This document shows, in pieces, positions 60,481 through 64,000 of a stretch of 64,000 nucleotides of DNA. A program made the position numbers and the translations under genes. The notes beneath the pieces were generated by a model. The model worked only from the letters and a program-made list of their open reading frames with translations. It did no database searches and was not told the origin of the DNA. Numbering within the stretch: the first letter of the stretch is position 1; each line of letters opens with the position of its first letter. Source of the DNA: Owenia fusiformis (taxonomy: Eukaryota; Annelida; Polychaeta; Sabellida; Oweniidae); the NCBI GenBank assembly GCA_903813345.2, contig CAIIXF020000002.1, positions 21,406,455 through 21,470,454 of the forward strand, read 5' to 3'.

Positions 60481-62956
60481 TACGTATCTTTAGAATAGTA
60501 CTAAAGATTCCAAAGGCTTAGATTACCAACATTGTAGATAATTATTAGCATTGTGTGGATACCTGTCATATTTTCTCAAAGGAATTACTTTCCTTTGTAT
60601 TTTAAAGTCGATTATATTTTCGCTCGTTTTATCTAAATGGAAATCTTTACACACATTGATATAGTTTAATAGAGTTGAAAGTGTTTTTCTTCACGGGTCA
60701 CGCCTGGGAGCATTTATCAATTAATGAGGAAAATCTGTATGAATTTAGATTAGCCTTAGTCTGGCAGAAAATGGACACACTATTGTGTTTTATTGATTAT
60801 TGTATGAATAAAAGTAATTACGGATAATGATGTTACATTCGAGAGGGTTATTAATTAGTTTTCAAAACTATTGTATATTTTGTATAAACTTCAGTAAACA
60901 TACTTCACATGTTTAAATTTGCCTTAGCAGTTCACAAAATGGCATTTTTTGATTAATGTATCATTAATAATACAATGAAATAATTGAATAAATGATTGAA
61001 TTCATTAGCATAGTTCTTATAAAACTAGTAAACATAAAATATTTCCAAAAATTACACAATTTCAAAATTACTTTCAAAATTAGTACATACATTCATAAAA
61101 TCATTATAATTACTTATCATACAGGTACGTTTCAGGAAATGAAATTTTCCTATACCATTCTTTTCACGTTTCTAGTGGCAACAATTGCAAAGCATAACTA
61201 ACAAACAACATACACGATATCAATTGTATCTTGATACCAATAGAAAGTGTAATCAAGAAGGCATCTACAAGCGTTGAAACAAGATATCATTGACCAGCGT
61301 CATAATATTAGAAAAAAGTATCTATTATTGGTTGAAAGTTTTGATCAATCTGCGAGTGTTTGGTAAGATATGTTCTGATCGGATCTTGTGTGCGGCTCCA
61401 AAAACCGAATTCGAGATTTACCAAAAGTACATCAAAACTCCAGTCTTTCGATAGAGTCGATTCATCAATCCCTAGTGAATTAAGATGATTATCAATACAT
61501 TTGTGTCAAACTGTTTAATGATAGTGCCAATATCATGTCAAATACGAGAGACATAAGTCAAATAAAATGTCCGTCACTGTTATTTAATTTCAAAGCATAT
61601 AGCATCTCTTTTCGACTATCGGACTATATCAATTCTAGTGAAACATTAAAGGGATAGGATTAAAAGGTATAGAAACTAGAATCTTGAAGGCAATCTTTCA
61701 AAAAAAATGTTGCCAATATTTCTCTTATATTTTTCAGATTTTTTGAACTTTTTAGAAAAATGCACGACATGAAATGATAAAACAAAAAATATTGTAAATA
61801 GTGACAATTTCTCGAAACTTTCTACCAGGTCATCTCTATCCTTTCTAATCTCTTTTTATGAAGAGCGACGATAGATGTTTTAAATGGATAGGACTATGCT
61901 GGTTAAACACTCATGTTCCACATTGGCTAATAACAGGAAAGTATCCTTTAATGGTGAGATACAGGTATTTAATGAAGCATATCCATTAGTTTAATCGATC
62001 TTTAGGGTATTGACGTCTATGTTTTAGTTAAAGATGCCTTTAAGTTAAGTTGATCTTTTAGACTATCCGCAAGTAAATCATGCCCTCTTCGGAGAGTCTA
62101 TAATTTGTATCTCCTTTGGTTAAATGATACCATTAGCGCATAAAACTCTCTCTTTCTAGAAGCGAAAGTTAGACTGTAGACTGTAAAACGGGTAAATCTT
62201 TTAAAATTGTAAAAATTGTAAATCTTGTAATTTTAGGGACTATTCACTTGATTTCAGATATCAGTGTCAGTCTCTGAAAAAGAGAATATTTTAAAGGCCC
62301 CATGTGAAGTTTAAACCACTTTGGTTTATATTGCAGTCCGATGTGATCAGAATGTGATATGTGAATTTTTTAAAGATTTTGCAGTCCTCAAATGTCAAGT
62401 AATGGTAGATGTGATATTATGATATTCTGGATGGGCTAGCAGGGTCGTGCCTGGTACCAGCATTCTGATACACAATCTTATTCATTGGGTAATTTCAGGC
62501 AATTCTAAAAGCATAAGGCTTTGAAAATCCTTTCATCTGTTTTCAATCCAAACAGAACATCGCTGAAATGTTTGGGACATCAATATGAATGGCAGCTTTC
62601 ATTTACAGATAGGATGAGGATGTGCCATTTGATAACAATTTGTCAATTAATTTCTACAATATAGTTGTTTTGCAACTAAATATAATGAAACAAACAGCAA
62701 ATATTTTCCCCAAATGTTCATTTAAATCATACTAAGCATTTTCAATATTTTCCACCATTTTGACTAATATCTTAAACATTGCAAGTATACATTTTTACAT
62801 GATTTTCAAGATATACACGTTTTACAAGTTTCACAAGATTTACATGATTTACAGTCTACCAAGTTAGACACGGACGGGTCATTAATTAAATGAGAAAAAG
62901 AATAGATGAAAGTAGCTAATGTTTTTGTATTTCAGTAATAGCTGTTAGAAATGTGT

Positions 62957-63310
62957 CTATCAAATTATTTTTTTAAGGAACAAAACCCAAAATAGTGACT
63001 GTGATAATTCCAAAATGAGTAGTTTGACATTGTCAAGACATAGTGGGTCATAGTTCTGAGACATGCCCGTAGCCAGCTTTTTGTAAGGGGGGCTCGACCC
63101 CCCCCCTCAATACCCCCCCAAAAAAAAAATTTCCCATTCAAAACCAAGCCCATTTGTATTGTAAAAGTCGAGCCCCCCCCTTACAAAAAGCTGGCTACGG
63201 GCATGTCTCAGAACTATGACCCACTATGTCTTGACAATGTCAAACTACTCATTTTGGAATTATCACAGTCACTATTTTGGGTTTTGTTCCTTAAAAAAAT
63301 AATTTGATAG
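62957..63310. repeat. Near-perfect inverted repeat, 142/144-bp arms
   Basis: Left arm 62957-63098 and right arm 63167-63310 are reverse complements over their full length, differing by eye only in a G/C homopolymer (6 versus 8). The 68-bp loop contains C- and A-runs. The inner arm ends carry the GCCCGTAGCCAGCTTTTTGT motif of the family at 35011. Confidence 0.95.
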
Positions 63311-63329
63311 TCAGAAAAAAATATCCGCG

Positions 63330-64000
63330 CTTGCGCGGAAAAACTTTTTAGGGGCCTTAAACGAAAATTTGGGTCAAAATTTTGAAAATGTATGGCACGT
63401 TTTTTGAAAATTTGGCCTAACATAGAAAAAATTAGGCCCAAAAAGGTCAAGTAATGCCCAAAAAGGCCCACTAAAGAGGCACTACAATATTTTTGGGACA
63501 ACATTTAGCCGCGTGGAAAACCTTTTAGGGCCCTAGAACCAAAATTTTGAAAATTTATGGCCCGTGTTTTGAAAATTTGGCCTAAAATTGAAAAAAGGCC
63601 AAAAAAGGTCAAGCAAAAAGGTCAAGTAAAGGCCAACTAAAGAGGCCCTACAATATTTTTGCCCCAACATTTTTTCCAGGCCCATCCTAGGGCCGTGCGT
63701 AAAATTCTTAGAGTCTTAAAACCAAAATTTGGGTAAAAATTATGAAAATTTATGGCCCATTTTTGAAAATTGGCCTTAAATTGAAAAAAATAATGCCCAA
63801 AGAGGTCAATTAATGCCCAAAGAGGCCTATTAAAGAGGCCCTACAATATTTTTGGGCCAACATTTTTTCTAGGCCCATCTTATGGCTGCGCGGAAAACCT
63901 TTTAGGGCCTTTTAACCAAAATTTGGGCCTAAATTTTGAAGATTTATGGCACGTTTTTTGAAAATTTAGTCTGCAATTGAAAAAAATAAGGCCCAAAAAG
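63330..64000 (+). repeat. Tandem satellite, ~180-bp unit, runs off the window
   Basis: GCGGAAAACCTTTTAGGG-like starts recur near 63337, 63512, 63692 and 63888, each followed by ACCAAAATTTGGG, TTATGGCACGTTTTTTGAAA, AAAGGTCAAGTAATGCCC and CTACAATATTTTTGGGCC. Copies differ by substitutions and small indels. A lone inverted unit is at 43085-43195. Confidence 0.88.

Larger units (their letters stand above)
44908..64000 (+). other. Presumed first intron of the CCK-type receptor
   Basis: No further GPCR exon (no TM3 DRY/ERY region, no NPxxY) was seen in any + frame to the window end, so the intron is over 19 kb unless the gene is broken. It holds only the repeats listed separately, an (AATC)n tract at 45598-45655 and a promoter-like patch at 50.6 kb. 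Short frames such as 48111-48290 and 61138-61200 (MKFSYTILFTFLVATIA) have no supporting context. Confidence 0.55.

Noticed and set aside
61138-61200. Signal-peptide exon MKFSYTILFTFLVATIA after a TTTCAG acceptor
   Set aside because: The frame stops after 20 codons and no GT donor is in position; nothing downstream continues it.

Overview
The window is animal nuclear DNA from a genome with spliced genes (GT-AG introns), many short transposons and minisatellites, and an AT-rich background. Three genes have clear vertebrate orthologues (KLHL8, TBC1D19 and a cholecystokinin receptor). The last two lie head to head, as I recall CCKAR and TBC1D19 do on human 4p15. Together with a long NPHP3/KLC-style TPR protein and a mosaic secreted protease, this points to a marine invertebrate deuterostome. 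A hemichordate (acorn worm) is my best guess, with amphioxus or an echinoderm as alternatives. The species call is inference.

Layout, left to right. Positions 1-3579 (+) hold the C-terminal Kelch-propeller half of KLHL8 in seven exons. Positions 6.2-9.4 kb (-) hold three identical tRNA-Ser(GCT) genes that share a conserved upstream element. Positions 13.3-16.0 kb (-) hold a two-exon TPR gene with about 17 repeats, whose last repeats are cut off by a frameshift. Positions 19.9-42.5 kb (-) hold TBC1D19: sixteen coding exons in consistent phase, a noncoding first exon with a YY1-like start region, and a terminal exon I could not find. Inside its 10.3-kb intron 10, on the opposite strand, is a complete seven-exon gene (25.6-30.9 kb) for a secreted S1 serine protease with a Cys-rich head, two VWC-like modules and a C-terminal thrombospondin type 1 module. 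Positions 44.4-44.9 kb (+) hold the first coding exon of the cholecystokinin-type receptor. The remaining 19 kb look like its first intron.

Mobile DNA is dense. Four Tc1/mariner-like elements share CAGGGTG termini and TA target duplications, at 16.4, 26.5, 31.3 and 58.9 kb. Two non-LTR retrotransposon tails lie at 26.8 and 39.1-40.0 kb. There are several MITE or foldback families, 19-, 23-, 26- and 41-bp tandem repeats, a near-perfect 142/144-bp inverted repeat at 63 kb, and a roughly 180-bp satellite that runs off the right edge. Two nesting events can be read directly: a LINE inside a mariner, and a mariner inside a MITE end.

The genes do not form a pathway. The points of interest are gene order (receptor/TBC1D19), gene-in-intron nesting, the protease architecture, and the layered transposon history. 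I saw no operon, CRISPR array, viral gene or toxin gene.
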